A stretch of DNA of 64,000 nt from Nymphaea colorata (GCF_008831285.2 NC_045146.1:14625149-14689148); one strand, 5' to 3'; shown: positions 1 through 24,322, counted from the first letter of the stretch. The notes: generated from the sequence alone by a model not told the origin. A program made the numbers and translations.

Positions 1-203
1 CTGAAGGCTGACGCAGGGTTTGGACCCATCCGATGGTTGAATGAAGAGGCCGTCCCCCCACCCCGACAAGAAGGGTGTCAGTCACTTGGTTCCACTATTT
101 AAGTAGTGGGGTGCTGCTTACAGTGATGTCACTTGTTGCAAGTTTCCGTATCCGTATCAGCAGCAGCACGTGGGACTCAACTTTCTTTCTCTTTCTCTTT
201 ATT

Positions 204-208
<5 letters not shown>

Positions 209-234
<26 letters not shown>
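209..234. repeat. (AT)n microsatellite
   Basis: About 13 uninterrupted AT units, preceded by a pyrimidine (CTTT) run. Confidence 0.95.
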
Positions 235-686
235 GTAAACTGAAATCTTGAAATAATTCAAATTGCAGGGAGAGATGTGATTCTATCTGGCTGGTCAAAC
301 ATATGTGATCAAACACACTACATGATGCAACACATTGAACAGATCAAGCATGTTAATCAGGACAGTCCAATCATTTTATTAGATGGCCATGAATTTTTTT
401 ATTTTTTATTTTTCCTTCCCGCTAACCACCACCTCCCTCCCCAACCCAATTGCTAGCTAGCTGGTCCACTGATTGATGCTGGCTGATGGAGCTGTCGGCA
501 TTCCTCCTTAAATTCCCGCTACCCAATAACAGGCAGAGGCAGGGGGAGCCCAGCCTTGCCTGGCTCCCCCGGCATCTACCCGGTCCTGGAAAAAATAAAA
601 ACTGATTAGGGCTATCCTTTTTGTTTAGATAGCCAACCTTTGATTCAAGGGTAGAATCGGGTGACTTTGGATAGCTAGCTTTACAA

Positions 687-719
687 TTATATATATATAT
701 ATATATATATATCTATATC

Positions 720-769
<50 letters not shown>
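687..769. repeat. Compound (AT)n-(AG)n microsatellite
   Basis: About 58 bases of AT units with two CTATAT interruptions pass directly into about 11 AG units. The same (TA)n-then-GAGAGA order recurs at 19780, 31212 and 38672. Confidence 0.95.
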
Positions 770-770
<1 letters not shown>

Positions 771-1192
771 CGACACAGCCTGCAGTAGCAGGGTGCATAG
801 TTTCGTTTCTTGAGTATCAATTCTATTCAAGTATAGGTGTCGATTCACGTCAGTATTAATTAACGCCGATCGCTCACTGAAGCGTCATCAAGCCATCGGG
901 TGTGATGGGTACGTGAGGGGCAGCATGTCATCTCACCGACCAAGTGGTTCAAGTGTTCAGAGGCCGATCTTAGTTTCAGATAACATGCGAGGACCAGCAT
1001 CAACTTAAACATTATATCAGCCTCTCTCTCTCTCTCCCCACAATGAGAAAGTTAGAACGTGGTTCAGACGTGTATACGTAGAAGCTAAATCCAAGAGTAA
1101 AAACAGCAGAGGGTGAAGACGAGACAGACTAATGGATGGACGGAAGGCGTCACAGTGCTCACCATCAGCTACATTTACTAGGGTGGAAATGT

Positions 1193-1301
1193 CTAAATAT
1201 GCATGTTCATCCGCACCTTGGACAGCTTCTGTTTGAAAAAGTCGGGGCCTTCAGAGAACTTTTCTTCACCGCCATTCTGCATTAGGATGAATTCTTGCTG
1301 G
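1193..1301 (-). CDS. Candidate last exon of an unidentified gene
   Basis: Read on the minus strand, a long T-rich tract ending CTTCAG is followed by an open frame of about 35 codons. It includes EFILMQNGGEEKFSEGPDFF and KQKLSKVRM and ends in TAG at 1193-1195. The hydrophilic composition, poly-pyrimidine tract and AG acceptor look like a true terminal exon. A second coding-like minus-strand stretch lies just upstream at about 1556-1705 (contains KLKQMESRRIEGRFSEPVEL), but I could not join the two with clean splice sites. I do not recognise the family. The candidate is short and could be chance. Confidence 0.3.
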
Positions 1302-1705
1302 CTGAAGGAGAAAAAAAAAAAAACACAGACAGCGGGTGGTTATTGGTGAGACAGCTATGACATCAAACCACAGTGTCTGGCCGGAAACTGGAGCCGTCTG
1401 TTTTTTCTGTTCTTCATCCCTGCCAAACCATGCCCATGGTGAAGCTCGTCAACCAGCCCAACTGCTAGCACCACTAACCGGCATTTTCTTTGTTTTTGTC
1501 CATTAAAAGAAAGAATTCTCATGGTTCCCAGAAGCTGAAATAGGTGCAACAACTGCCTGCACACTGTCTTTTATCAAATGAAGAAACAGTTTCAATTTTG
1601 GCTTCAATTCAACTGGTTCACTGAATCTTCCTTCTATTCGTCTGGACTCCATCTGTTTTAGTTTCATTGCACCCACTTGCTCAAGCTTTATTTTCGGATC
1701 AAGGA

Positions 1706-3177
1706 CTCTGACTCTGTGTGTGCGTGTGTCTCTCTCTCTCCCCCGTTCCTTCTTGGAGTAGGGGACGTTTCATGTGGTGGTGGTCACATCGAGTTCTAAT
1801 AAGTACCACAATGAAATAAATTGAGGGGGGTATATTACTAAATAAGGGAGAAGGGAGAGTGCCGAGTCGACTGATGGCCACCGCAGTGTGCTGTGCCGGA
1901 CCGTGAACAGAGACACTCCCGCTTGGCTGTCTAACCGAATTTGGAACTGCTCCACCAAACACCTACCCCGACACAGATGGGATACACAGTGGCTTAACTT
2001 CAGGCGAACTATTTGGTGCCGCCTGTTTCAATCATAGGTGAAAATAGAAAAACTTTCATGAGATTAACTCTCATGTCAAAGAAGCAAACTTGTGGGGGCA
2101 GACTAAATTTTCATCATGACAATGACATGATCCAAGAAAATCGTTCTCCTCTGACGTTGAGTCCCACTTATTTCCCTGTTTGTGAAATTGCGCCCTGAAG
2201 CTCTGTTATCTTCCGGGAGGAATGGTCAATTGGGTGAGAGACAGCTGCCCAGTTTGTTCACTGGAAGCTGCCGAAAATGCCAACGAGAAGAAGACCAGGA
2301 GAAAGAAAGTTTGTCGGGTAGGAAGAACAGGACCGTTTGCATGTCGAAAGCTGGCTAGTGGCAGGCTAATTAAGTTGTCCACAAAGCATCCTGTCAAAAA
2401 AATACTGACGCGATTGTTGATTTACCGTGAGAGACCGAAAAAGACAGCCAAATCAATGGCAGAAACTTAACCAAGAAGGAGATCTTTGATCAAACTTCTT
2501 GCCTTCACCCTGAGAGTCATGATGATTCTTCACCCGTTTAACTTGTTGCAGGATCCTGATCCTTTCTCGTTCTGATGCAGCAATAAAGCGAGTATCTGGC
2601 CAGAAATTTTCCAAGCATCTATTACCCGGACGCTGCCGATAGAATCAAGCGTTTCATTCCTGGATATACTGCGCTGAAGGATTTTTCCTGCATGATTCAT
2701 TTCCAACCCTATGGGCCGAAGGGTGCACCGACGGAACAGTTGTTCGGATAGGACTAGATCAGAACAAGTGAACAAACAATTGACAAAATGAAATGTGTGT
2801 ACACACACACAGAGATCAGTATTGTCACGGTTCTCCTCCACAAGGAAAGAAATTAGGCAGTCTCACAATACATGTTCTAAATAGTGCAAAGACATGCCTG
2901 ATGATTTCAGAAAATTTGCTTCTCTTTTTCACCGACAGCTGACTCTGAATGATCAGAACAAATAGTTAAAAGGTCCAAAAGAGCAGACTCTAAAGGAAAA
3001 GTATCTTTGCACCGGAAAGAACCAATGCATTCATTACGTGAATCCGAAACATCACACCACCCATGCCTTTGTAACGACCTAACCGTGAACATGGAAGGGA
3101 CTTTTGGATAATCATCCATACTTATTGGAACTGCTCTTATTACAGGATGAACCACCTGCTTGTACCCTGCATGTAGC
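1706..3177. other. 3' flank of SDH1, no clear gene
   Basis: This is the sequence downstream of the SDH1 stop codon. The first few hundred bases (about 2700-3177) are probably SDH1 3' UTR; no canonical AATAAA was found on the minus strand there. Several short open frames occur on both strands, but none has splice borders or a recognisable motif. Confidence 0.5.
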
Positions 3178-11074
<7,897 letters not shown>

Positions 11075-12097
11075 CCTTCTTCGCCTCCCAGGAACAGGTA
11101 GGTAATCGAGAGAAAGAGGTACGAGGCAAGCAGGCGGAGGAGTAGGCCGAGGGAAGGGAGGAGAGGGAAGGCAGGCAGCCGGCGCGACGGAGGGTCAGAG
11201 AAGAACTCACTCCCAAGCCACTCTAGGAAAAAAATGGAAGAGGAGAATCGGGCTCGTGAACGGAACCACCCAGGCCGACGCCTTTTCGAATCTCCCGATC
11301 AACTCCCGAGCCCAGGCGTGGGCTAGTGCTGTTAACAGGAGGAACCTTGACTGTAGTTTTTCCAGCTCCCCAGCTCAAGTTCCAAGTTTAATCTTTCGAG
11401 TAAAGCATAAATTTAAATCGACATGTTGATTTCCTTTCCTTTATAACGCTCAAGTTAATTATGAACTGAATTCTTATCTGAAGATCGCATTGCCATTGAA
11501 TTTATGCAAAATTTTATGGGAGTGTAGAGGGTCCTCTCATAAGATGCGTACACGCATCCGCCGGAGCGACTGGTGGCGCTGGTGGCCACGGCGACGGCGT
11601 TGAATTGAGGAAAGGGGAGGGGTGGTGGTTGGTGGAGGAAGAGCGGCTGCGGTGCCCATGCAGCCACGCTCCGGCATGATCCTCCATGGCCTTCGCCCAT
11701 TTGATGCAAAGCACTTGTTCTCATTGGTCGAGTCCAGAGAAAGAGGAGGAGGCTTCCACGAAACCACAACATTGAGCGAGCATGAATGTTACTGAAGATT
11801 GTAGAAGTATGAATGTTTTTGTGTCTCGTATTTATTTAACTACTGAAACCATGCAGAAGATATTACAAATTTCTCTTGCAATCAAATTCCCCTCTTAAGT
11901 TGCACTGCCTCTGTATTCTTCCTTTTAAGCATTCTTAGTGCAAGAGCATTTTGCAGAAGCTGGCGTATTTTATTCAGAACGTGCTCACGTTAAGGGGCAA
12001 TAATTATAAAATTTTTAAATTTCAAGGGATACCATTATGTAAATAAAAAAAAGTTATTCAGAAATGTCAATATAAAAATAAGTTCGTTGGGGTCCAT

Positions 12098-12115
12098 GTG
12101 GGCAATTGCCCACAC
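12098..12115. repeat. Perfect 18-bp palindrome within a degraded interspersed repeat
   Basis: TGTGGGCAATTGCCCACA is self-complementary and is followed by CTGCCTCCGCCCC. The same arrangement with variant sequence occurs at 13478-13497 and 47218-47239, so it marks a dispersed repeat family rather than a single site. Confidence 0.7.
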
Positions 12116-12619
12116 CTGCCTCCGCCCCTGCCAGGAGCCAGGATATTCAGATATTTTTGAGTTAATAGGTATTCTAGTGAAATTCTTTTAAGTGTGGGCC
12201 TCAACCACTGCCGGAAGCTATTCCTTCTTCATGCAGGCAATAATACACAGAAGTTTCAAACTATGTATACCAATTACTGAGTTGCACGCATAGAAGTACC
12301 GAAGTAAACATTCTCGATTCCTCATACGAACCTTCAAGTCCGTGTTGAGGTGACCTTTACTTAGATTTAAAGGTATTCCTTCCCAAAGCATGCAGTAAAA
12401 AATAAGAACAGAAGAATCAACATGGTTCATGCAAGGAATTTTATTTGTTAATATTGCATCGTGGATATGCTTCAATCAGATTCAGTTATGTTTGATTTCA
12501 ATGATGATGCGCCTATTAGCAGCTCTTTTCAAACTTTGAAGGCCAAGTTTGAGCGAATGCTTTCAAATGAGATCAAGCCTGGTGATCAATTTTCATGAGA
12601 AAACAGTTCTAGGAGCATG

Positions 12620-12664
<45 letters not shown>

Positions 12665-14105
12665 CTGTGAGATTTTAGGTCTGATCTTACATTCATGGGA
12701 TTCAATCCTGATCATCATTTCAGATCAGAATAGATTGAGGGCAAGGGTCTTATCTTATGTTCATGGGTTTCAAATCCTGATCATGATCTTCCTAGATCCG
12801 AATAAAATTCAAGAACTTGCGATTAGTATGGTCATAGGCTTGGAATGATAAGAAGACCACTAAACTAACAAAGAGGACCCAATATTCATGACAGATCTAT
12901 AGGAAGATAAATGCCACAGACAGATCATCCACTTTTTGGAGATTTAGATACAAGTGAACTTCAACAAAATTGAAGAAGCTATTCATGATCTAGACAAACG
13001 CACTTTACCATAGAAATAATACTTGAAATATTGTTCATTATTGATCTCAAACTCACTGGGGTTTCCAATAAGTGAAGCCAAATCCTAACCTTTTCTCGTT
13101 CGTTTTTTTCTTTTCCTTTCTTAGAGCAAGATTAGATAGCATATGTGGACCCAACTCAAATTGGATATTCGATATAAACCCGATGCATCAGCATTCCAAA
13201 TATCTGCCTATCTGTGTTTGGACAAACCCAGTATTCAAAATATGCAGAGACCATTGAAATAGTATATATATATATATATATACACACACACGATCAGGTG
13301 CCCCCATTTTTCTATTTGCTAGTACGTGATGTATGTACTGTATATATGGGTGTTTCTCATATCTTCTTTTTCTGCCATGACTGGATTTTATTTTGCACCT
13401 TTCTGTTTTGGATTTGTAATAAAATACTTAGTTCATCCCTTCTCCACCACAGATAGCAGTGGTGGATTTAGTCGTGAGCGTGGGCCGCTGCCCACGCAGA
13501 TCCATTCATTTTCAATAATGAATTAGGACCAGTTACATGGGGTGCCACTTGGACCATGCCTAAAAGTTGTTATAATTGTTCCTCGGCTAAAAATTTCTGG
13601 CTTCGCGACTATCAAATACGCCAAATTAAAGAAAATTGTACTCAAGTACAGCATTTTTTTTTAAAAGTTCGTGGTTTAGATGTTGTTATGAACTCTGACA
13701 AGCGTCTAAATTTCTTTGGTTAACTAAACTAAGAGTTTGCCTCTCCTTTAAGCAACTCCAGAGCTAATGCAAGTTGATTTGAATTATATATGCTGAATCA
13801 TTAGGTGAAAGTTCATGCGGAAGTTAGCACTTAATAATCGATAAGATATATTGGAACTCTATCCAATCCTTTGTGCAAGAGACTCCCAAACTCTTTAGAG
13901 GAGTATGAGCGATTGGCTGCAAGGTAAAGCTCTTGGCATTTTACTGGAATGAGCATAAACAAACAAGAAAAGGCCAAGAATTGTGTAATTAAAAGGCCAA
14001 AATACTCCTGCTTCAAACTCCAAATTTTCTAACCTTGTAGAGAAGAACAATGAATTCTAGCTTTTTGAACTCTTTGCCTTATACTACAAGTTCTTTAAGT
14101 TTAAC

Positions 14106-14285
14106 TCGGGGACGGAGGCAGGTGTGGGCTATATGTGGGAAATTACCCAACTTGACCCCAAAAACATTTTATTTTTTTGTTGATATTTTTGAGTCATTTT
14201 TCTCGTTTACAAATTGATGTCGTTTAAAAATTTAAAATTTTATACTAAGTGCTCCTTAACCAGAATTTTCTTGCTCTGCCCCGGG
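14106..14285. mobile_element. Decayed TIR-type element (CGGAGGCAGG family)
   Basis: It opens with GGGGACGGAGGCAGG and closes with CTTGCTCTGCCCCGG, enclosing AT-rich DNA with a TGTGGG...CCCAA inverted pair. It resembles the intact element at 24151-24314, but its ends are degraded and no target duplication is visible. Confidence 0.35.
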
Positions 14286-16045
14286 TCCGACTCCTTTAAC
14301 AGGAGAAAGATCTGGTTGTTGAAATTGGTGTCAATGTAAGAGTATAACCAGCTGGTTGAACTTACCTAAAGAACACGGTTTAGCCAGTTGGTGTTCTGTT
14401 CCACTTCCACACATTCTTTTCTACGTACATAGAAATACAAATATGCAACAGGTAGGGACGTAAATGGATCGGAACATACCCAGTACAAGGGCAAACTGTA
14501 AAGGCAACCAAGTATGTGGTGTAGAGAAATAAATCATCCAATAACATTGCAACCAAGTATATGCTGTAGATTACACATAGACGGCCAATGCAATCATCTA
14601 ATATGGCTTACTTTCATATTAACTTCATGAATGAAGGTTAAATGTTTGGGCACCAAAGATATTCAATGACCAATGGAAACCGCTCTTTGTAGGTGCAGAA
14701 AAAAAAAAAGAAAAGGAAAAAGTATTTCTTTGTAAAATGTCTAAAACATGTATTTTAGTCAATGACCAAAATGCCCCTCGTGATGCAAGTTTAGGGCTCC
14801 AATGGGCAACGAGTTCCAAAGCTAGTTGTATATTACATAACTGACGTGCACAATGATTAGAATTTTCCTGGTCTGCCCAAAGAAAAATTCCCCCAAAAGG
14901 ACAAAAAAATATGGGAAAGGGAAAGTACAAGTTATAAAATGTTTATTCCCTTTCCCATAAATGATAAAAGCGTCTCAAAATCCCTTTGGTGCACATGTAT
15001 TGCTGGTCATGAGCTTGTTTTGTGCTGGAATGAGTCTCACCATATTACTCCATAGCCTGCTAAGATGTGTTTTGTGCAAATGGATCCCGTGGCGGAGCTA
15101 CAATTGGGTTGGCGTAAGCCACTGCACACCCATGAAAACTTGTATGTGATGGAGCTGGTGCCACCAGACCTTACCTCAGTAGATGCCTATAAGCACTCGT
15201 CCCGCACCCATCCCACTACTAAGTCAATGTGACATGTTGGTGCTCTTCAGCCAAAATTTTCTAGCTCCGACTGCCGGTTTGATAAGTCTTATTAACATGT
15301 AACCTACAAAGAGAGGTGGATCAATTATTAAAAGGCTTTGTAAATGGTAGTACTATGATGGAACCATAGTGCTTTATAACTCATTGAGACCATGTTTGAT
15401 AGCCGGGATATGAGATCCCAAGTTGATTTTAGTTCGTGTTTGGTTAACTCCCCAGCTTAAACAAACTTACTCAGTTGGGAATCTCAAATTTGAGTCACAA
15501 TCATTGTGATAACCATGGGTTTGTGGTCGTGAGTGGGAAGAGGCCTGGGATCTAGTAAAACCTGTGCTATCCTTAGATTGAAGATGCCAGACGATAAAAC
15601 ACAGCCTAAGGGATCCAAGTGTCGATGAAAAATGAGAACACGACCATTTCTTCCACGTTCTGAGGGGGCCGACCTCTGTGGTAGGCAGAAGGAGACGACA
15701 CCTTATTAATAACTTGCGCTCCGTCAGTTCGATCCATATGTGCAAGTAGTGGTGCATATGACAAAGACGTGTTCGGTATTTCTTTGTCAGGAAATCGTCG
15801 CAGAATCCATTGAGTTGTCCGAGATGGTTGTAGCCAGAAGATTAATAAGCAAAAACTGTAAATTTAAGATGATTAATATCACTCAAATTCATCGATTACA
15901 AGTAGGAAGAGAGAGAGAAAGAAACGCAGAAAGAAAGGGCCATAGATCTTTTCATGACGAAGAACTTGGAATATACACGTTGAATCTTCGATTCTAAGTA
16001 AACAAAGGCGGCGAGACGGAGAGATTGATAGAGGAGATGTTGGTG

Positions 16046-16055
16046 TTTATTTATT
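16046..16055 (-). terminator. Candidate polyadenylation signals of DWF4
   Basis: Two overlapping AATAAA hexamers on the minus strand, 30-39 bases after the DWF4 stop codon. Plant poly(A) signals are degenerate, so this is a candidate only. Confidence 0.4.
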
Positions 16056-16084
16056 TAATACTGTAAATATGAATCCATTCCCAC

Positions 16085-19601
<3,517 letters not shown>

Positions 19602-19776
19602 TTATTCTCTTCTCCTTTTCTGAAAGAGCGCCCCTTTCTCTCTCTCTACCTCTCTCCCCACTAAGGGAGCTGAATCACATGATCAGAAGTATGCTATATA
19701 TGTTCTACACAACCATACGATTCATATACATGTAGATAGAATAAGAAAAAAAAAGGTAGAAGCACCCACCAAGACT

Positions 19777-19779
<3 letters not shown>

Positions 19780-19845
<66 letters not shown>
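19780..19845. repeat. Compound (TA)n-(GA)n microsatellite upstream of DWF4
   Basis: About 23 TA units followed by about 9 GA units, roughly 200 bases upstream of the DWF4 start codon. Confidence 0.95.
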
Positions 19846-20157
19846 TTTAACTTCCCTACATAAAATATTAGAATCCATGTAGGGCAACATGCAGCAATGG
19901 CCGGCTTGTGAATCTGCAACCTACCATTCATTTCATCGCATGAAAAACGTCGTTGGCTCGTTTCTGTAGAAAATAAAATACTTACAAGTCGCATATCATG
20001 TTGTGGACTGCCATTTTTCTGTTGCATTTTGTTGCTTATTTTATTTGTTAGTTAATAGCTCATAATATTTTGCCCTCTGACTAGTGAGAAAGTCAAAACA
20101 GTAAAGGACCATGCCTAGGGCTAACTTAACTTTTCAAGCCTGTCCGGATCGAAGTCG

Positions 20158-20163
20158 CGCACG
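20158..20163 (-). promoter_or_regulatory. Possible BR-response element (BRRE) upstream of DWF4
   Basis: The minus strand reads CGTGCG, matching the published BZR1 site CGTG(T/C)G, about 575 bases upstream of the DWF4 ATG. BZR1 is known to repress DWF4 in feedback. A 6-bp match is weak by itself. Confidence 0.25.
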
Positions 20164-21255
20164 ATCTTTTTCGACTCTCAAGAAAGCAGTCAAAGCAGTA
20201 CTGGTCTGCCATTATGGGGACGTCGTCAAGGGATTGGAATATTTAGACCCAATACATGTACTGAGGTTTTAATCCCGAGATAAAAAAATAAATGCAACGG
20301 ATCGAATCCCTTTGGTGATATTTGAATGTGAATTTCAAGATAAAAAGTCAAATTAATTACTCCGCTGACTTGCATTTACATTTCTTAGTGATTTCTTAGA
20401 AATCAAATTAATTTCAAGATAAAAAACCATTTGTATTCACATACAACTTGTGAGTTCAATATGATTTTCTTTCTCCTTACGCAATAGATGAATCTTACCA
20501 AAACGATACGAAAATGCACCTACCGCATGTACGATATTTTTATAGTTAAGAGGCGAAAGTATCGAGTACAGGTTCTTCATAATAATTTTGAATTTTGATA
20601 ATCTATCCGTTTAAATGGGAGGGCAGATTGCACAATGCAACTGCCACTTTTCTTTTATTTGAACATGCACACATGTAATCAGATTAGATTCATACAATTA
20701 AAAATTTCTTAAATATAATTTATCTCCAGCACGCATAAATTGTATGAGAACATTGCATCAATTCTGTTCTTAATGGAGAGGTAATTAAGAAGAAAAAAAA
20801 TTAATTAAGAAGAAAGCAGAAGAGAATAAAAACACAAGGATGCTATCTAATGGATGGAAAGGGAAGGAGCCCCCACTTCATGATATGAAATTAAATTAAC
20901 CAATGCATTCATGTAACAACCCACACGGTCACCTTGATGTTGTGACCACTCATATCAATAATTTTCAAACTTCCTTGCATGACTTTTCGCATCCGTGTCT
21001 ATAATATCTATCACTTACATGTTTATGTACTAAATAAACACAGGTAAGCACGGCTAACGGGGGCCTGCAGGGGTGAAACCCTTCTCAAAAATTTACATAT
21101 AAAATTTAAAAAAATTCACTTATTTTATATAAAAATTTTGAAAAATGGTATTTCAGTTCACGAAAAATTTCTTCCTCCAACCCTGCAAGTAAGTAATTAT
21201 TTGATGAAAACTTGCAAGTAAGTAATTATTTGATGAAAACTTGAAAGGGACTGAG

Positions 21256-21257
<2 letters not shown>

Positions 21258-21294
<37 letters not shown>
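21258..21294. repeat. (TA)n microsatellite
   Basis: About 18 TA units, just after the 31-bp tandem repeat at 21184-21245. Confidence 0.95.
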
Positions 21295-21295
<1 letters not shown>

Positions 21296-24142
21296 CACTA
21301 CAAATACAACACTTGCATATATGCTTTTGCAAGAAAAAAAAAAAGACCAGTTCCACATGTGTCTTGAAATTTGCGTTTGGGTGATAATAAAAAAGTTTAA
21401 TTTATTTATCACAAACTCAATTTTTGATTTGAGTTCTTGCGACTGTCCGTACTTGCTGCTCAAACATCCAAAATTATATTTTGCAAATATTGGAACCATT
21501 GTTGAAATGGAGTTATATTTTCGGTGTCAAAGAACAGTAACGCAGTGTTTCGTGAAACATTAGAATGCAACCATGAATCTGCTGTGTATTATATGTATTT
21601 GGAAGAAATTCATGAACCAACATGTTAGTGTTCCCGTTGTCAAATGCCACCCATGAGCAGAGAGAGATCTGTGGATTGGAAGTTCTAATAATAAAGAAGC
21701 GTGAACTATGGTGCTTGTACTAAAGACCATAGCCTGTTAGATTAATTAATCCTTTCAACTACTGCAGAATAATAAGAAAAAAAAAATGCTGGACGCTATT
21801 CTCTCATGTTTGAGTGAGTTTCGTGAGAAATCTAATCGTCTAGTACGCAATGAACCTGCCAAGCTTCATTTTTCTCGTTACATTTAGAAAGAACTATCAT
21901 GCATCTTACCATGTTTCTTAGGATGAGAACAATGCATCCAAAGGATATGTAGTCTAAGAACATAATGTTCCTTCTATCAAACACCATAGTAAGTGGTGGT
22001 CCATATCTTTAATAGGTCGTTTTTGTTCTTTTAACAAAAAAAAAAAAAAGAGACAGAATGTCCTGAAAACTACGTCGATTGTTCCAACTGTACAGTTCAA
22101 AACTTAAAAAAATCAGTGAGGTGAAAATCTTATAAAAACTAGAAAGAAGCTAGCTAGCAAATAATTATACATTTGCTTATTTTCCATACTTTTTTAATTT
22201 ATCCCTTTCAAGCATCTCATGTTTGGTGGCATGATTCCTAACATTGAAGAGCCTTGTGTGCATTTTGAGGCCCCACACAGTGAAGGATGAGAAGGATTTG
22301 GATGCCCTGATTTATTTTTTATTTTGATTCTGCACAGCCACCTCCTTTTGGCCATATTTTAATATAAACATAATATTTTTTGTATAAAGAATGCCGGTTT
22401 GGCTGATAATTTTGCAAATAAATAAGGCTTTGCTTCTACAACCACTGACCTTTATCTAAAACATTCAAGTGTAGTTCCAAAAGAAATGTAATATCATGGC
22501 TTTCTCTAATTTATCAATGACAAACCAAAATCAGGAGAATGCTGAGAAACACAAATTTTTGTATTTTCACAATTGAAATCAAATGATGACTTCTATAATT
22601 TACATCTAACTTTAGAAAAATAAATGTATACCACATCACCGTTACTTAAAATAAAAAAAAAAAATAGAAGCAGTATATCTAGAATATAGCTGAAACGCTA
22701 GGCTTTTGAATAAAATAAACTATCAATTTTTTAAGTGTTCTTTGGCGGAAAAAGGAGCGCCTTCTCCGGCTACTTTTCTCCACGACTGCAGGGTTTCGTT
22801 GACAGCTATGCGGGCGCGCGGGTATCTTTCCTTTCATTCTACCCGGCGATCGCTCGCTCGCCGGCCGAACAGAAAAGAAAATCAAGTTCATTACAATTTT
22901 ATCAGGATTCTAAGCAAATTAAGAACAAAAATCCCTTTTCAATGAGATTGGGGGCCCCTACTGCCGAACTGATCAGCGGTGGTGTGGAGGAAAACACAGC
23001 TCGCATTTGCTCTGGTTTCTTATGCAGCCCTCTGCTGAAAAGTTGCTACGTCATTAAAAAAGAAAACCGGGAGAGAAAAGAAATCGAATGGAAGGCGGTG
23101 GTCCATTTTGGGAGGGGCGGTGGCCGTAGAATGGGGCGGATCACGGCCCTCCAGTTGCGCTTCATTTATTACCAGAGGGTAGGGAGGCATACAGAAATTG
23201 ACAGGACGAGGAACCAATGGGTGGTAGGCAAACCGGACACAACCTTGTCATCCATGGCTTTCTTCCCAACCAGTCAGACAAATATTGCAACCACAGTATG
23301 AACCTGTCATAAATATTTGGCCGGTGGACTTTCCGGCGACCGCCGCTTCCCCCCTTGGCCGTCAAATCTTGACTTCATATACGAAATCCGAAAACCCAAA
23401 TTTATATGTGTTGCGTAAGTTTGATTTTATGGCCTCCCATTTTTAAAGACATTTGATTTGCATAATATTTTTAGTAGTTTTTGGTATGAAAGTATATTTA
23501 AATAGTTATATTTGTATCATTACAAATGGCCGTTTAACTTTTGATTTATTACATTTTCGTCCTTAATTTAATTTCAAGCATTTCTCTCTTTCATTTTCTC
23601 CCTTTCCAGTTCAAGTTTTTTTTATTTTTTATTTTTTATTTTTTAAGGGTGATTAGTTCATTCAGAAACACCACTGACCCCTCCTTTATGTCCACCCTCT
23701 TAAGTTCAAGGAACATGCTTTGTGATTCATAAAAACACGAGTCTTTAGAAAAGTCGAACCACCTTGTTGCCCAATACGCTACCACCTCTCATGGTGTGAT
23801 ATATCAACAAATTATTTTAATGAAAATGATTTTGAAATTACAAATTCCTATGTGCTTCTAAAATAATTTTGTTGATCATGTATAAACAAATCTTTGAGTA
23901 AACTTTCACAAAAAAAAAAATAGTTTTCAGAATTCAAAAAAAATAGAAGTTTTAGCTTCTTATTGGTTAAAAAATTAAGAAAACTCGCCTAACTAAAGAA
24001 GTTGGTGACTTGTTTCACTTAATATTATTTCCACAATAACTTTGAAAGGGGAAAGGATTCACCCGACCAACTTTGGTGGAGGTAAAACCTTACCCATTCC
24101 CTTTGTTCATAAAGGTCAGATATGCTTCAGAGCTTAGGTGAT

Positions 24143-24322
24143 CTTACGACCAGTGACGGAGCCAGATTTTTCTTTGTTATGGGGCACTTTTAATAAAATT
24201 ATCATTTCTAAAGGGATACAACATATATAAATAAGTAAATAATTATAAGAAATCTATGTAAAAATGTTTTAAAGGACAACTGCCCATGCCAACTTATATG
24301 TAGCTCCGCTACTGCTTACGAC
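24143..24322. mobile_element. hAT-like miniature TIR element, 164 bp, with target duplication
   Basis: The element spans 24151-24314. It begins CAGTGACGGAGC and ends GCTCCGCTACTG, an inverted terminal repeat with one mismatch in 12. It is flanked by the perfect 8-bp direct repeat CTTACGAC (24143-24150 and 24315-24322). An 8-bp duplication and a CAGTG start fit the hAT superfamily. The interior is AT-rich and non-coding, with ACTGCCCATG near the right end as in other members of this dispersed family. Confidence 0.85.

Larger units (their letters stand above)
1..1192. other. Intergenic DNA with two AT microsatellites
   Basis: No exon with both a convincing reading frame and splice borders was found here. 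The stretch holds two AT-rich microsatellites (listed separately), a C-rich patch near 50-65, a short GGGGGAGCC/GGCTCCCCC inverted pair near 542-572, and otherwise ordinary AT-rich plant intergenic sequence. It lies downstream of the minus-strand genes, so part of it may be a 3' flank. Confidence 0.5.
11075..16045. other. Intergenic region between SDH1 start and DWF4 end
   Basis: The first ~170 bases upstream of the SDH1 ATG are CT/GA-rich and are probably 5' UTR and core promoter. A GC-rich patch at 11540-11770 has open frames on the minus strand but no recognisable domain. AT/TG/AC microsatellites lie at 12620-12664 and 13261-13290. Several decayed copies of a CGGAG-ended repeat family occur (12098, 13445, 14106, 15090). 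No intact gene was seen. Confidence 0.6.

Noticed and set aside
2222-2470. 82-codon plus-strand basic frame and the overlapping minus-strand frame with a hydrophobic run
   Set aside because: Neither has splice borders or a family motif. The region is better read as SDH1 3' flank.
11514-11714. 66-codon minus-strand Pro/Ser-rich frame upstream of SDH1
   Set aside because: GC-rich stretch with several overlapping frames and no recognisable domain; not called as a gene.
22735-23301. 188-codon plus-strand frame in the GC-rich island
   Set aside because: No domain, signal or splice context, and equally long overlapping frames on the other strand. Kept only as a composition finding.
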